The notes beneath the pieces were generated by a model. That model did no database searches. It saw only the letters and a list, made by a program, of their open reading frames with translations, and was not told the origin of the DNA. 64,000 bases of DNA from an uncultured Rhodopila sp. (GTDB lineage: Bacteria; Pseudomonadota; Alphaproteobacteria; Acetobacterales; Acetobacteraceae), in contig CAIZFE010000037.1 of NCBI GenBank assembly GCA_903932145.1, forward strand, positions 44,833 to 108,832. The letters are read 5' to 3'. Positions 51,594 to 59,080 of the stretch are shown here, piece after piece (within the stretch, counting starts at the first letter, position 1; every line of letters begins with the position of its first letter). The translations under genes and the position numbers were made by a program.

Positions 51594-52853
51594 CTAGAAC
51601 GCGTCCCGCGCCGGCGGCACGGTCAGGCAGGCGACCCCGCGGCCGCCGAGGCGTTTGCAAGCGTCGGCGGCGTCGGATGGCGACAGGCCGAACAAGCGCG
51701 CCCGGAACGCAATCTGACTGCCGAACGGGGTTGTCGCGGGTAGTTCGACTTTCGCGGTTCGCAGCAGGTCGGGGACTGTCGATCGGGCGTTTTCGGCGGC
51801 GGCCTGCGCGGTGGCGAGGTTGGCGAAGGCGCCCACCTGAATCGCCCAGCGTCCCGGTGCGGGCCCCGGGATATAGGCGACCGGTTGCGCCATTCTTTCC
51901 TGCATCGGCCGGTTGGCCGCGACGAACCGAGGTTGCGGGGCGGGTGGTTGGTATGCCGCCGGCGACGGAGCCGGTGCGGGGCGGCATCGGCGATTGGGGT
52001 CAAACGCGGCATCGGGATCGCACGGGGCTTGAGCATAAACCGACGTCGGCACCAGGGACGCCACCTCGACCGGCTGAACACGAGCCGGGGCACATGGCCG
52101 GGCCGGATCGTATGCGGCGTCCGGGTCGCAACCGGCCGGCGTCGGACGCGCCGTGTAGGCTACAGCGACCGGTTGGGCGCTAACCGGGGCGCAGGGCCGG
52201 GTCGGATCGTAGGCGGCATCGGAGTCGCAGCCCATCGGGCCCGATCGCGCGGCATAGGCGGTTCCGCCGCCATAGACCGCCAGCGGGCCGGTCATCGCAA
52301 CGTCCGATCCCAGTAACGGGGCGATGGAGGCGACATAGTTAACGGTCTCGTCGGGTAACCGGCGGCCGTTGTTCAGGTAACTGTCCAATCGATTCGGGCC
52401 GGCGTTGTAGGCGGCGAGGAAGCCGGGCGCGCCGAAGCGGTCATACATTTCCTTCAGGTAGGCGGTGCCGGCGAGGATGTTGTTATGTGGATCGAACGGG
52501 TCCTCGCCCAGGCCGTAGCGGCCTTTCAGGCCGTCATAGGTGTCGGGCATCACCTGCATCAGCCCCATGGCGCCAACCCAGGAGATCGCGTCCTCCTGTC
52601 CGCCGGATTCCTGATGCATGACCTTGCGGATCCACAGTTCCGGGAAGGTGAACCGGCCGGATGCCTCTCGGATATACGGACCCCACGGGTCTTCGCGGGG
52701 ACCTGGCGGCGGGTAGTACCGCGACGGATCATAATGGTGGGCGCTGGCGTGATACGCCGCCGGTTTGCCGCCGCATGCGGCCAGGGCGGTCAGCAGCGCC
52801 AGGGCTGCGAGCAGCCGAAGCGTGGCACCGGTAGTCTCGCGAGGGTGACTCAT
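51594..52853 (-). CDS. Lytic transglycosylase lipoprotein with Cys-repeat linker and SPOR domain
   Basis: The 419-residue lipoprotein has its lipobox at ALAAC27. The SLT-type catalytic domain (about 70-190) has the catalytic Glu82 in HQESGGQ, WVGAMGLMQVMPDTYDGLK and AAYNAGPNRLDSYL. The linker (205-300) holds three copies of C-D-x-D-A-A-(Y/F)-D-P-x-R-x-C at Cys 209, 242 and 278. Residues 335-415 form a SPOR-like domain (GRWAIQVGAFANLATAQAAA) that should bind denuded glycan at the division site. It cleaves peptidoglycan in the periplasm. Its stop is 13 bases from the dehalogenase stop (convergent). Confidence 0.87.
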   Translation of the reverse strand: MSHPRETTGATLRLLAALALLTALAACGGKPAAYHASAHHYDPSRYYPPPGPREDPWGPYIREASGRFTFPELWIRKVMHQESGGQEDAISWVGAMGLMQVMPDTYDGLKGRYGLGEDPFDPHNNILAGTAYLKEMYDRFGAPGFLAAYNAGPNRLDSYLNNGRRLPDETVNYVASIAPLLGSDVAMTGPLAVYGGGTAYAARSGPMGCDSDAAYDPTRPCAPVSAQPVAVAYTARPTPAGCDPDAAYDPARPCAPARVQPVEVASLVPTSVYAQAPCDPDAAFDPNRRCRPAPAPSPAAYQPPAPQPRFVAANRPMQERMAQPVAYIPGPAPGRWAIQVGAFANLATAQAAAENARSTVPDLLRTAKVELPATTPFGSQIAFRARLFGLSPSDAADACKRLGGRGVACLTVPPARDAF

Positions 52854-53218
52854 GGATGACGTTTCCGACGGAATGCCTTGCCTGTCCCGCTACCATATAC
52901 GATGAGCCAAGCGGTGGAAATAATTGTAAGCGCTTCGATTTTTGTCCGGGCGCGGCGTCATGGTTGGGGCATGCGAACGTGCTTTGGCGACGCGGACCGG
53001 ACGGAGGGTCCGTCGAAAGCGCACCATGACGATGCGGTGCCAGCGACCGACTGTCCGGAATGTGTTGAGCAGAGGGCCGCACAACGGCGCAACTCCGACC
53101 GACGCCGGCCGTTGTGATGGACATTCCGGTGACGGATCGTAAGCCGGGCCATCGCCACGGGATGAATCACGATGGCCAGACGCACCGCAACCGGACCACG
53201 CACAGCCGCAGGCTTTCA
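52854..53218. other. Intergenic region, no gene seen
   Basis: These 365 bases lie between the divergently transcribed transglycosylase and DUF72 genes. A stem can form between cacaacggcg (about 53080) and cgccggccgttgtg (about 53103). No REP-family palindrome and no convincing small gene were found. Confidence 0.5.
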
Positions 53219-54151
53219 ATGACCAGCCGAGCGGGAGCCATCCGGATTGGCATCTCCGGCTGGACCTACGCCCCGTGGCGCGGCGTGTTCTACCCGAAGG
53301 GCCTGTCGCAGAAGCACGAACTGGCCTACGCGGCCAGCCAGTTCCGCACCATCGAGATCAATGGCACATTCTATGGCATGCAGCGGCCGGACGCGTTCGC
53401 AAGCTGGGCCGAACAGGTACCGGACGATTTTGTCTTCTCGGTAAAAGCCCCTCGATTTATCACCCACATCCGCCGCCTCAAGGACGTCGAAACCCCGATC
53501 GCGAACTTCATTGCATCCGGCTTGCTGCGGCTCGGCCCCAAACTTGGGCCGATCCTGTGGCAATTCCCGCCGAATTTTCGTTTTGATGAAGCGCGTATCG
53601 AGGCGTTTTTGAGGCTGCTTCCACATGACACCGAATCCGCCGTGGCAATGGGTCGGCTCCATGACAACCGGCTGAAGGCCCCAGCCTGGTTGGAGATCGA
53701 CGCCGCTCGCCCATTGCGCCACGCGATGGAAATCCGCCACGAGAGTTTCCGCGACCGCGCCTTCATCGATCTGCTGCGGCAATATAACGTGGCGTTGGTC
53801 TGCGCCGACACAGTGGAATGGCCGCGCCTCATGGATCTGACGTCGGACTTCGTCTATTGCCGTTTGCATGGCTCCGAGGAACTGTATGCAAGCGGCTATG
53901 ACGATGGTGCGCTGGACAACTGGGCCAGGCGGGTAACCGACTGGTCAAGCGGGCGAGAGCCAAACGACGCCGAGCGCGTCGACGGGAAGGGCAGGGCGCG
54001 GAAACGCGATGTGTTTTTGTATTTCGATAATGACATAAAAGTCCTGGCGCCGGCCAATGCGCGTTCGTTAGTTGACCGTTGTGGCTCCCTCGCCGCGGCC
54101 GATGATCACCGTGTGGGCCGTCAAAGGTCGGAGGCGGTCGGTCACCGCTGA
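53219..54151 (+). CDS. DUF72 family protein
   Basis: The 310-residue TIM-barrel-like protein is of the DUF72 (YecE) family. It opens IRIGISGWTYAPWRGVFYPK GLSQKHELAYAA and continues FRTIEINGTFYGMQRPDAFA, FVFSVKAPRFITHIRRL, LGPILWQFPPNFRFD and MEIRHESF, all typical. FVYCRLHGSEELYASGYDD and the C-terminal FLYFDNDIK are conserved too. The last 35 residues exceed the usual family end and look unstructured. The biochemical role is unknown. I chose the ATG at 53219 because homology starts at once after it. Confidence 0.8.
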   Translation: MTSRAGAIRIGISGWTYAPWRGVFYPKGLSQKHELAYAASQFRTIEINGTFYGMQRPDAFASWAEQVPDDFVFSVKAPRFITHIRRLKDVETPIANFIASGLLRLGPKLGPILWQFPPNFRFDEARIEAFLRLLPHDTESAVAMGRLHDNRLKAPAWLEIDAARPLRHAMEIRHESFRDRAFIDLLRQYNVALVCADTVEWPRLMDLTSDFVYCRLHGSEELYASGYDDGALDNWARRVTDWSSGREPNDAERVDGKGRARKRDVFLYFDNDIKVLAPANARSLVDRCGSLAAADDHRVGRQRSEAVGHR

Positions 54152-54167
54152 AACGCGCGGCTTTCGG

Positions 54168-54398
54168 TCATCCTCGCCAGAAAGGCTTGGCGAGTTCGCG
54201 CTCGACCTCCCACTGTGACATGCGCATGTCGCGCAGGTCGCGGTATTCAAGGTGCGCGAAGGCATTCCGGTCCCGGACCCGGCTGCGCCAGGTCGAGATC
54301 GTAGCGGCAATGCGCGCGGTGATGCCCGGTGCGCGCGTGTCCGACGAGCGGCGGAATGACTGACAATCTGTCAGATTATCATGGACTGCGGCGTTCAT
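54168..54398 (-). CDS. DUF1127 small protein
   Basis: The 76-residue protein ends with a YjiS-like DUF1127 motif, LEYRDLRDMRMSQWEVEREL AKPFWRG, a positively charged helix pair. In other alphaproteobacteria such proteins influence RNA turnover and growth control. The gene is divergent from a GcvA-like LysR regulator, an arrangement I have seen in relatives, and may be that regulator's target. Confidence 0.75.
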   Translation of the reverse strand: MNAAVHDNLTDCQSFRRSSDTRAPGITARIAATISTWRSRVRDRNAFAHLEYRDLRDMRMSQWEVERELAKPFWRG

Positions 54399-54480
54399 CT
54401 TCGGTCTCCTGAATGGTCGGATCGTGCCGGCAGTCTGTGCATTGACAGGCCATTCGACAAACGACGCTTTGTCAGGCTAT

Positions 54481-54499
54481 GCATGATATAAATTCATGC
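54481..54499. promoter_or_regulatory. Palindromic operator candidate between DUF1127 and LysR genes
   Basis: GCATGA and TCATGC form a perfect 6-bp inverted repeat separated by TATAAAT. The spacer would double as a -10 box (TATAAA, 54487-54492) for the LysR gene whose ATG is at 54504. The site fits autoregulation by a LysR-type protein. A TTGACA at 54442-54447 is also present but is not correctly spaced. Confidence 0.45.
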
Positions 54500-54503
54500 T
54501 AAA

Positions 54504-55430
54504 ATGGCATCCATGCAGCTTCCCTCACTAAACGGCTTACGGGCGTTTGAGGCGTCCGCCCGGCTTCTGAGCTTCACGCTCGCGGCTGCCGAACTGAACG
54601 TGACGCAGACCGCGATCAGCCATCAGATCCGGCGGCTGGAGGACCAACTCGGCATTAAGCTGTTCGTTCGCCAGACCCGGTCATTGGCGTTGACACGGGA
54701 GGCACAGGAGTACCTCCCCGCGGTCCGAAGCGCATTCGAAGACCTGCGCAGAGCGACCGCGCGATTGCGGCGGGTCGAGAACGACGGGCGGCTGACGGTT
54801 AGCACCACGGCGTCCCTGGCCACCAAATGGCTGGTTTCCCGTGTGGCCGGCTTCCAGGACGCCAATCCGGGGATGGAGGTGCGGATCACGACTTCGACCC
54901 ACCTTGTGGATTTCCGGCGAGAGGAGGTGGATGTCGCGGTTCGTTACGGCCACGGGTCGTGGCCGGGACTACGGGCGCATTGGCTGATGGCCGAGCGTAT
55001 TTTTCCGGTGTGTTCGCCGGCATTGCTGAAAGGCGCCAGGCCGCTGCTGGACCCCGGGGATCTGGCGCACCATACGTTACTGCACACCAGTGTTTATCGA
55101 GACGACTGGGAGCTTTGGTTGACCGCGGCTGGCTTACCGCAGGCGATCGCCGGGCGTCGCGGTCTGACGTTCGATCTCGGATTCATGGCGATCCAGGCTG
55201 CCATCGAGGGTCTCGGTGTTGCCTTGGGGCGTGTCCATATGGTGGAGGCGGATATCGCCGCCGGACGGCTGATTGCACCGTTTGATACTGCACTGCCGCA
55301 GGACGCCGGATATTACGTGGTCAGTCCGGAGGCGACCGCCGATAGCCGGAAGGTCGCATTGTTTCGGGACTGGCTGATCGCATCGGCAACCCCGGGCGCT
55401 CTTGCGGCAACGCCCGGGGAACGGGATTAG
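54504..55430 (+). CDS. LysR-family transcriptional regulator, GcvA-like
   Basis: The 308-residue regulator has an N-terminal winged helix-turn-helix (LPSLNGLRAFEASARLLSFT, then LNVTQTAISHQIRRLEDQLG IKLFVR), the classic GcvA-like start. The C-terminal half is a periplasmic-binding-fold effector domain with FRREEVDVAVRYGHGSWPGL and LGVALGRVHMVEADIAAGRL. The effector is unknown. It is divergent from DUF1127 with a palindrome between them and convergent with the beta-lactamase-like gene (stops overlap by four bases). A second Met at residue 4 could also start it. Confidence 0.87.
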   Translation: MASMQLPSLNGLRAFEASARLLSFTLAAAELNVTQTAISHQIRRLEDQLGIKLFVRQTRSLALTREAQEYLPAVRSAFEDLRRATARLRRVENDGRLTVSTTASLATKWLVSRVAGFQDANPGMEVRITTSTHLVDFRREEVDVAVRYGHGSWPGLRAHWLMAERIFPVCSPALLKGARPLLDPGDLAHHTLLHTSVYRDDWELWLTAAGLPQAIAGRRGLTFDLGFMAIQAAIEGLGVALGRVHMVEADIAAGRLIAPFDTALPQDAGYYVVSPEATADSRKVALFRDWLIASATPGALAATPGERD

Positions 55431-56539
55431 TCGATCGCGGCGTGCACCAGGTTCGCCACCCGGTCCAACCGGCCAGAGTGCCACGGATCGGGGCTGACAA
55501 AGTTCGTCAGATAGGTGAACGAAACTCCGCTGCTCGGGTCGGCCCACGAGTAAGACGAGCCGACACCGCCATGGCCGAACGTTACTGAGGCGGCGATGGT
55601 GCCGAGGCCGCGGATACGGTCGCTATCGCCGCGCACATGCGGACCCAGGCCGCGGTGCATCGGGATACCGTTCATGGCCAGATCAGGGCTTTCGCCGGTG
55701 TGGCTGCGCGACACGTAGGCGATCAAACGGGGCGAGAACAGACGAACGTTATTCAGCCGTCCGCCATGCCCGAGCATCTGGTAGAAGGCGGCCATGCCGC
55801 GGGCGGTTGCGTATCCGCCGCCGCTGGGCAGGCCGGCTGAACGGAACGCGGCGGAGTTGTCACGTTTTTCGGGACCATAGGTGTCAGCGCAGCGGGATTG
55901 TTGCGTCTCTGGCACGCCGACAAAGATGTCGTTTCCCAGGCCCAGCGGCCTTATCACACGGTCGCGGATGACATTTCGGAAATCCTGGTCAGTCACGGCT
56001 TCGATGACCATCGCCTGCACCAGATGGGCGGCGCGGCCGTGGTATTGCAGGCGGGTGCCTGGAGTCCATTCCAGCGAAAAGTCGCAGACCTGTTCGCGCA
56101 TCAGGGCGTGGTCGGTCCAGGTCGCCTGAGTAACGTCCGCGTTCGGAAAGCCGCCCTGATGGGTCATGACCTGTTGCAGCGTGATATCGCCTTTGCCGCG
56201 GGCGGCGAACTCCGGCAAGTGGTCGGAGACTTTATCCATGAAGGATAGTTTGCCTTCCTCGACCAGCGTCCAGATTGCGGAGGACGTCAGGACCTTGGTC
56301 TGGCTGAACAGCAGGAACAGGGTGTCGTTGGCGGCGGGCACAGTGCCGCCCTCGGTGCGCGCGTTCCCGTAAGTGCGGAACAGACCGAGCTTGCCGTTGC
56401 GGGCGAGGGCGATTTGGGCACCGGCATAGCGGCCCTCGGCGATGTGCGACTGGATCAGCGCGTCCAGGTGGTCGAGCGGTTTGGCGGCGAAACCAAGTGC
56501 GGCGAGGTTGGATTCTGGAAGCGGGTAGGTGTCTGGCAT
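55427..56539 (-). CDS. Beta-lactamase-related serine hydrolase
   Basis: The 370-residue class C beta-lactamase/esterase-fold protein has its active-site SxxK as SQTK in FLLFSQTKVLTSSAIWTLVE near residue 80. Next come LQQVMTHQGGFPN, the Tyr of LQYHGRAAHLVQAM (replacing Y-S/A-N) and the HGG segment FGHGGVGSSYSWADP near 330. No signal peptide is present, so it is more likely a cytoplasmic esterase or amidase than an antibiotic-resistance enzyme. The start at 56539 follows CCGGAGG. Confidence 0.82.
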   Translation of the reverse strand: MPDTYPLPESNLAALGFAAKPLDHLDALIQSHIAEGRYAGAQIALARNGKLGLFRTYGNARTEGGTVPAANDTLFLLFSQTKVLTSSAIWTLVEEGKLSFMDKVSDHLPEFAARGKGDITLQQVMTHQGGFPNADVTQATWTDHALMREQVCDFSLEWTPGTRLQYHGRAAHLVQAMVIEAVTDQDFRNVIRDRVIRPLGLGNDIFVGVPETQQSRCADTYGPEKRDNSAAFRSAGLPSGGGYATARGMAAFYQMLGHGGRLNNVRLFSPRLIAYVSRSHTGESPDLAMNGIPMHRGLGPHVRGDSDRIRGLGTIAASVTFGHGGVGSSYSWADPSSGVSFTYLTNFVSPDPWHSGRLDRVANLVHAAID

Positions 56540-56741
56540 GGTAGGGTGTCCTCCGGTTGAAGGTGAGGTTACGCGCGGTTTGGTTCCGTGCCAAATCGGG
56601 CGTTGCGGTTGGTGGCGCAAAGGATAAGGTCTGTCTCAGCATGGCCTGTAACACCGAGATCGAACGGGTCATTCAAGCCGCACGCATACCTCGATCCACA
56701 AACTGAGCCCTGAAGGCGCCGGCATAATGAACTTGCGTGCG

Positions 56742-56770
56742 TTGAGTTGGGACCTGATATTTGCTATTAT
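56742..56770 (+). promoter_or_regulatory. Sigma-70-type promoter of the MNT gene, probably leaderless
   Basis: TTGAGT at 56742-56747 and TATTAT at 56765-56770 are separated by exactly 17 bases. Transcription would start six or seven bases later, at or next to the ATG at 56777. No ribosome site precedes that ATG, which fits a leaderless mRNA. An ATATT...AATAT palindrome overlaps the -10 box and could be the autoregulatory operator. Confidence 0.55.
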
Positions 56771-56776
56771 CGTAAT

Positions 56777-57067
56777 ATGAAACCCTCCCAGGCGCTTGCC
56801 ACACATCGTGCCGAATTGCGCCGGCTGGTCAGCCTCCATGACCTGACCCATCCGCGCGTCTTTGGATCCGTCTTGACTGGCACTGATACCGAGGAAAGCG
56901 ACCTCGACTTGCTGGTCGATCCCTCGGCCTCGACAACGCTGTTCACACTCGCTCGCCTGGGCCACGAGGCCGAGGCACTGCTGAAGGTGCGCGTGTCTGT
57001 GCTGACGCCCGGGTTTTTATCGATGAAATTCCGCGATCTGGTATTGGAGCAGGCGCAACCGCTGTGA
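56777..57067 (+). CDS. MntA-like nucleotidyltransferase antitoxin
   Basis: This 96-residue minimal nucleotidyltransferase has VFGSVLTGTDTEESDLDLLV at residues 28-47: the GS motif and the D-x-D metal site are intact. In HepT/MntA systems the enzyme adenylylates a Tyr of the HEPN RNase toxin and silences it. Its stop overlaps the GTG start of the HEPN gene (GTGA). The partner gene carries an in-frame stop, so the antitoxin may have outlived its toxin. Unrelated in detail to the pair at 8.0-8.7 kb. Confidence 0.78.
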   Translation: MKPSQALATHRAELRRLVSLHDLTHPRVFGSVLTGTDTEESDLDLLVDPSASTTLFTLARLGHEAEALLKVRVSVLTPGFLSMKFRDLVLEQAQPL

Positions 57068-57459
57068 AGCATCCGGAGCGGGTCTTGGATTATCTGAAGC
57101 ATGTTGTTCAGGCGATCGAACGGGCGACGCGCTATGTCGAACAGTTGGATACCGCCGCGGCCCTGTGACAAAGCGAACAAATCCAAGACGCGGTTGTTCG
57201 AAATATTGAAATCATCGGAGAGGCAGCAGGGAGGATCCAGCGAATGGATCCCGGCTTCGTTGCAATTCATTCCGAACTGCCGTGGATGGAAATGCGGGGG
57301 ATCCGCAACAAGGTGATCCATGAGTATTTCGATATGGACTGGGACATTGTCTGGACTACTGTCAAACACGATCTGCCAGCGTTGAAGGCGCAGATCGAGG
57401 CAGTGTTAGCCGCATGCGATCCGGCCCCCGGCACGGATAACCCCGCCCAGCCGCAATAA
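57064..57459 (+). pseudogene. HepT-like HEPN toxin gene interrupted by an in-frame TGA
   Basis: From GTG 57064 the frame runs 34 codons (HPERVLDYLKHVVQAIERAT) to TGA at 57166-57168. It then continues in the same frame with a complete DUF86/HepT sequence: SEQIQDAVVRNIEIIGEAAG RI, HSELPWMEMRGIRNKVIHEY FDMDWDIVW and a final stop at 57459. The RNxxxHxY RNase/adenylylation motif (Arg81, His86, Tyr88) is intact. Only one base change is needed to restore a 131-residue toxin. A sequencing error is an alternative that cannot be excluded here. Confidence 0.75.
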
Positions 57460-57525
57460 CTGCCCACTCTTGTCTCCCCCGGCCGGATCGGCTCTAACCC
57501 GCGCAAAGCCGCCGGAGGAGACGAC

Positions 57526-57996
57526 ATGGCCGAGATACGCACCCAACACCTGCTCACCCTGAAACTCGCCGTCAACGGCATGCAGCCGATCGGCGAAACC
57601 CCGTCCGGCAACCGCCGCGTTGGCCTGGTCGTCGGCGGCACGTTCGAAGGTCCGAAACTCAAGGGCACCGTCCTGCCCGGCGGCGCCGACTGGATCATCG
57701 GCCGCCCGGACGGGGTCACCACGCTGGACGTCCGCATCGTCCTGCAAACCGACGATGGCGCTGCGATCGGTCTGACTTACAGGGGCCTGCGCCACGGTCC
57801 CGCCGATGTGATGGACAAAGTCAACAGCGGCCAGTTCGTCGATCCGTCCGAATACTACTTTCGCACCACCGTAACGTTTGAGACGGCGTCTCCGAAATAC
57901 GCGTGGCTCAACAAGATCTTCGGCATCGGCATCGGCATCGGCACTGGCAGCCGCCCGCCGGAAGGCCCGGTTTACGAAATTTTCGAGGTACTCTGA
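57526..57996 (+). CDS. DUF3237 family protein
   Basis: The 156-residue protein has the DUF3237 pattern GNRRVGLVVGGTFEGPKLKG TVLPGGADWIIGRPDGVTTL DVR, then LTYRGLRHGP and SEYYFRTTVTFETASPKYAW LNKIFGIG. It is a small beta-barrel-like domain of unknown function. An unusual IGIGIGIG run near residue 138 comes from repeated ggcatc codons. The stop is two bases from the start of the HIBADH gene, so the two are co-expressed. Confidence 0.82.
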   Translation: MAEIRTQHLLTLKLAVNGMQPIGETPSGNRRVGLVVGGTFEGPKLKGTVLPGGADWIIGRPDGVTTLDVRIVLQTDDGAAIGLTYRGLRHGPADVMDKVNSGQFVDPSEYYFRTTVTFETASPKYAWLNKIFGIGIGIGTGSRPPEGPVYEIFEVL

Positions 57997-57998
57997 TC

Positions 57999-58898
57999 AT
58001 GGCAACCGTTGGATTTATCGGCCTGGGCAACATGGGCGGCCCGATGGCGGCCAACCTGGTGAAAGCCGGCCACACCGTCACCGGCTACGACCTGAACCCG
58101 ACCTCGCTGGAGGCCTTGGCCAAGGCCGGCGGCAACGTCGCCGCCAGTGCGGCCGAGGCGGTCAAGGGCGCCTCTGTCGTCATCACCATGCTGCCAGCAG
58201 GCGAGCATGTCCGGCACGTTTATCTTAACCAGGGCGGCCTGATCGACATCACCAAGGACACCGGCCCGCTGCTGATCGATTGCTCCACCATCGACGTGGA
58301 CACCGCCCGCACCGTTGCCGCCACGGCCGAGACCGCCGGGTTGGCGATGCTGGATGCTCCGGTGTCTGGTGGTACGGCTGGCGCGCAGAACGGCACGTTG
58401 ACGTTCATGGTCGGGGGTACCGGCGAGGCGTTCACCCGCGGCAAGGCGGTGCTGGAGGCGATGGGCAAGAACATCTTCCACGCCGGCGACGCCGGGGCAG
58501 GGCAGGCGGTGAAGATCTGCAACAACATGATGCTCGCGATCAATATGGTCGGTGTTGCCGAGGGCTTCCTGCTCGCCGAAAAGCTGGGCCTGGACTGGGG
58601 CAAGCTGCACGAGATCTGCGCCACCGCGACCTCCAACTCCTGGGCATTGTCGAATTACTGCCCGGCGCCGGGGCCGGTTCCCGCCGCCCCATCCAACCGG
58701 GACTACGCGCCCGGTTTCGCCGCCGCGCTGATGGTGAAAGACGTGAAGCTGTCGCAGGCGGCGGCGGACGCCACCGGTTCGCCCACCCCACTGGCCGCGA
58801 AGGCGCTGAGTTTTTACCAGCAGGTCGTCGATCAGGGCGACGGTGGCAAGGATTTTTCGGTCGTGTTCCGCTGGTTGGCGCAACAGAAACGGGATTGA
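57999..58898 (+). CDS. mmsB: 3-Hydroxyisobutyrate dehydrogenase
   Basis: The 299-residue enzyme oxidises 3-hydroxyisobutyrate to methylmalonate semialdehyde in valine breakdown. It has GFIGLGNMGGPMAANLVKAG H at the start, LDAPVSGGTAGAQNGTLTFM VGG near 118, catalytic Lys in GAGQAVKICNNMMLAINM near 170, and CPAPGPVPAAPSNRDYAPGF AAALMVKDVKLS near 222. That last block is typical of true MmsB, unlike the paralog at 3748-4683. It is coupled to DUF3237 upstream and followed by an acyl-CoA synthetase gene. Confidence 0.85.
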   Translation: MATVGFIGLGNMGGPMAANLVKAGHTVTGYDLNPTSLEALAKAGGNVAASAAEAVKGASVVITMLPAGEHVRHVYLNQGGLIDITKDTGPLLIDCSTIDVDTARTVAATAETAGLAMLDAPVSGGTAGAQNGTLTFMVGGTGEAFTRGKAVLEAMGKNIFHAGDAGAGQAVKICNNMMLAINMVGVAEGFLLAEKLGLDWGKLHEICATATSNSWALSNYCPAPGPVPAAPSNRDYAPGFAAALMVKDVKLSQAAADATGSPTPLAAKALSFYQQVVDQGDGGKDFSVVFRWLAQQKRD

Positions 58899-58962
58899 TC
58901 AGACCATGTGGGCGTGGCCGGTGACTGGCGTCCAGAACAGTGCCATGGCCCGGTTCTCTCTC

Positions 58963-58997
58963 CTCGTCATGGCCGGGCCAAGCGCGGCCATGACGAG
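58963..58997. repeat. Short perfect REP palindrome
   Basis: The sequence ctcgtcatggccg (58963-58975) is the exact reverse complement of cggccatgacgag (58985-58997), with a nine-base centre. This is the family's minimal form, lacking the cacccacgact arms. Confidence 0.75.
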
Positions 58998-59080
58998 TAG
59001 GCAAGTCCTCACCGGAACATGCCCTTTCCTGATACGACGGCCCCCCATCCGGCCATGACGAACACAGGGACGCAACGACA

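Noticed and set aside
52854..53218. Small gene at 52878-53117
   Set aside because: No ribosome site and no protein-like pattern; the region looks like ordinary spacer with one stem-loop.
55427..56539. Antibiotic-resistance beta-lactamase
   Set aside because: The protein lacks a signal peptide and the Y-x-N motif of class C beta-lactamases, so an esterase-like role is more likely.
40162..57168. Possible recoding of TGA, because two genes are interrupted only by TGA
   Set aside because: Many intact genes here (hemJ, flgJ and others) end with TGA at the expected length, so TGA is a normal stop.
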